From an uncultured Eubacterium sp. (GTDB taxonomy: Bacteria > Bacillota > Clostridia > Oscillospirales > Acutalibacteraceae), in assembly GCA_944380635.1 (NCBI GenBank), contig CALWID010000023.1, forward strand, positions 1-33,953: DNA of 33,953 bases, written 5' to 3'. Positions within the stretch are counted from its first letter, which is position 1, and each line of letters opens with the position of its first letter. Under the pieces are notes generated by a model. It searched no databases. It was not told the origin of the DNA and worked only from the letters and a program-made list of their open reading frames with translations. This document shows positions 33,867 through 33,953 of this stretch, one piece after another. The position numbers were made by a program, and so were the translations under genes.

Positions 33867-33953
33867 CAGCGTGTCGAAAAGGTTTTATTGAGAAAATAAG
33901 TCTTTCCCGACACGCTGGGAGGCTGCCGAGAAATCGAGTTGGATTTCGCATTT
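33867..33953. repeat. Structured repeat-like element at the window end
   Basis: CAGCGTGTCG (33867-33876) is perfectly inverted as CGACACGCTG (33908-33917) over a 31-nt interior that can fold again (TTATT/AATAA). A second small hairpin GAAATC/GATTTC lies at 33930-33947. It starts directly against the terminator stem and runs off the window. It resembles a dispersed intergenic palindrome rather than a gene; no second copy is present here. Confidence 0.5.

Overview
The window looks like chromosomal sequence from an anaerobic, fermentative, low-to-mid GC Firmicute, most likely a gut Clostridia of the Oscillospirales/Ruminococcaceae type. The grounds are AGGAGG-type ribosome-binding sites, near-consensus sigma-A promoters (TTGACA-17-TATAAT), U-tailed hairpin terminators, lipobox lipoproteins, an electron-bifurcating NfnAB transhydrogenase, GPH-type sugar symporters and glycan hydrolases. 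The taxonomic placement is inference. I see no rRNA, tRNA, CRISPR array, transposase, integrase or phage gene, and every large ORF that is not antisense shadow is an ordinary intact gene.

Layout. (1) 19-4186: a GH95-type fucosidase lipoprotein facing a GPH sugar symporter, separated by a two-way terminator. (2) 4187-5597: a cupin gene with a MerR-type 19-bp-spaced promoter, converging on a flavoredoxin-like flavin reductase. (3) 5680-11359: one minus-strand operon fruR-fruK-fruA-ptsH-ptsI, a complete fructose phosphotransferase system from regulator to Enzyme I. (4) 11613-13827: nfnA-nfnB. (5) 14024-18135: GH51 arabinofuranosidase, a second GPH symporter and an SDR oxidoreductase, all minus strand with hairpins between them. 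(6) 18255-21241: bioY divergent from a histidine kinase/response regulator pair. (7) 21294-24076: a three-gene ABC importer of the TrpX/YZ type. (8) 24260-28896: DAHP synthase, a DRE-TIM aldolase-like enzyme of unknown substrate, and serC-serA. (9) 29151-29993: an unrecognised soluble protein. (10) 30193-33793: DUF1934 protein, argS and a radical SAM protein in one plus-strand run, followed by structured repeats at the window end.

How it fits together. Sugars released from fucosylated or arabinose-containing glycans, and fructose through the PTS, feed glycolysis. NfnAB balances NADH, NADPH and ferredoxin in such fermenters. Glycolytic 3-phosphoglycerate feeds serCA, and PEP with erythrose-4-phosphate feeds the aromatic pathway through DAHP synthase; the neighbouring TrpX-type importer would suit an aromatic amino acid or a similar ligand. 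Most of the window is core metabolism. The most open questions are the DRE-TIM enzyme, the radical SAM protein, the unknown gene at 29151-29993, and several unassigned operator-like dyads and repeats in promoters.
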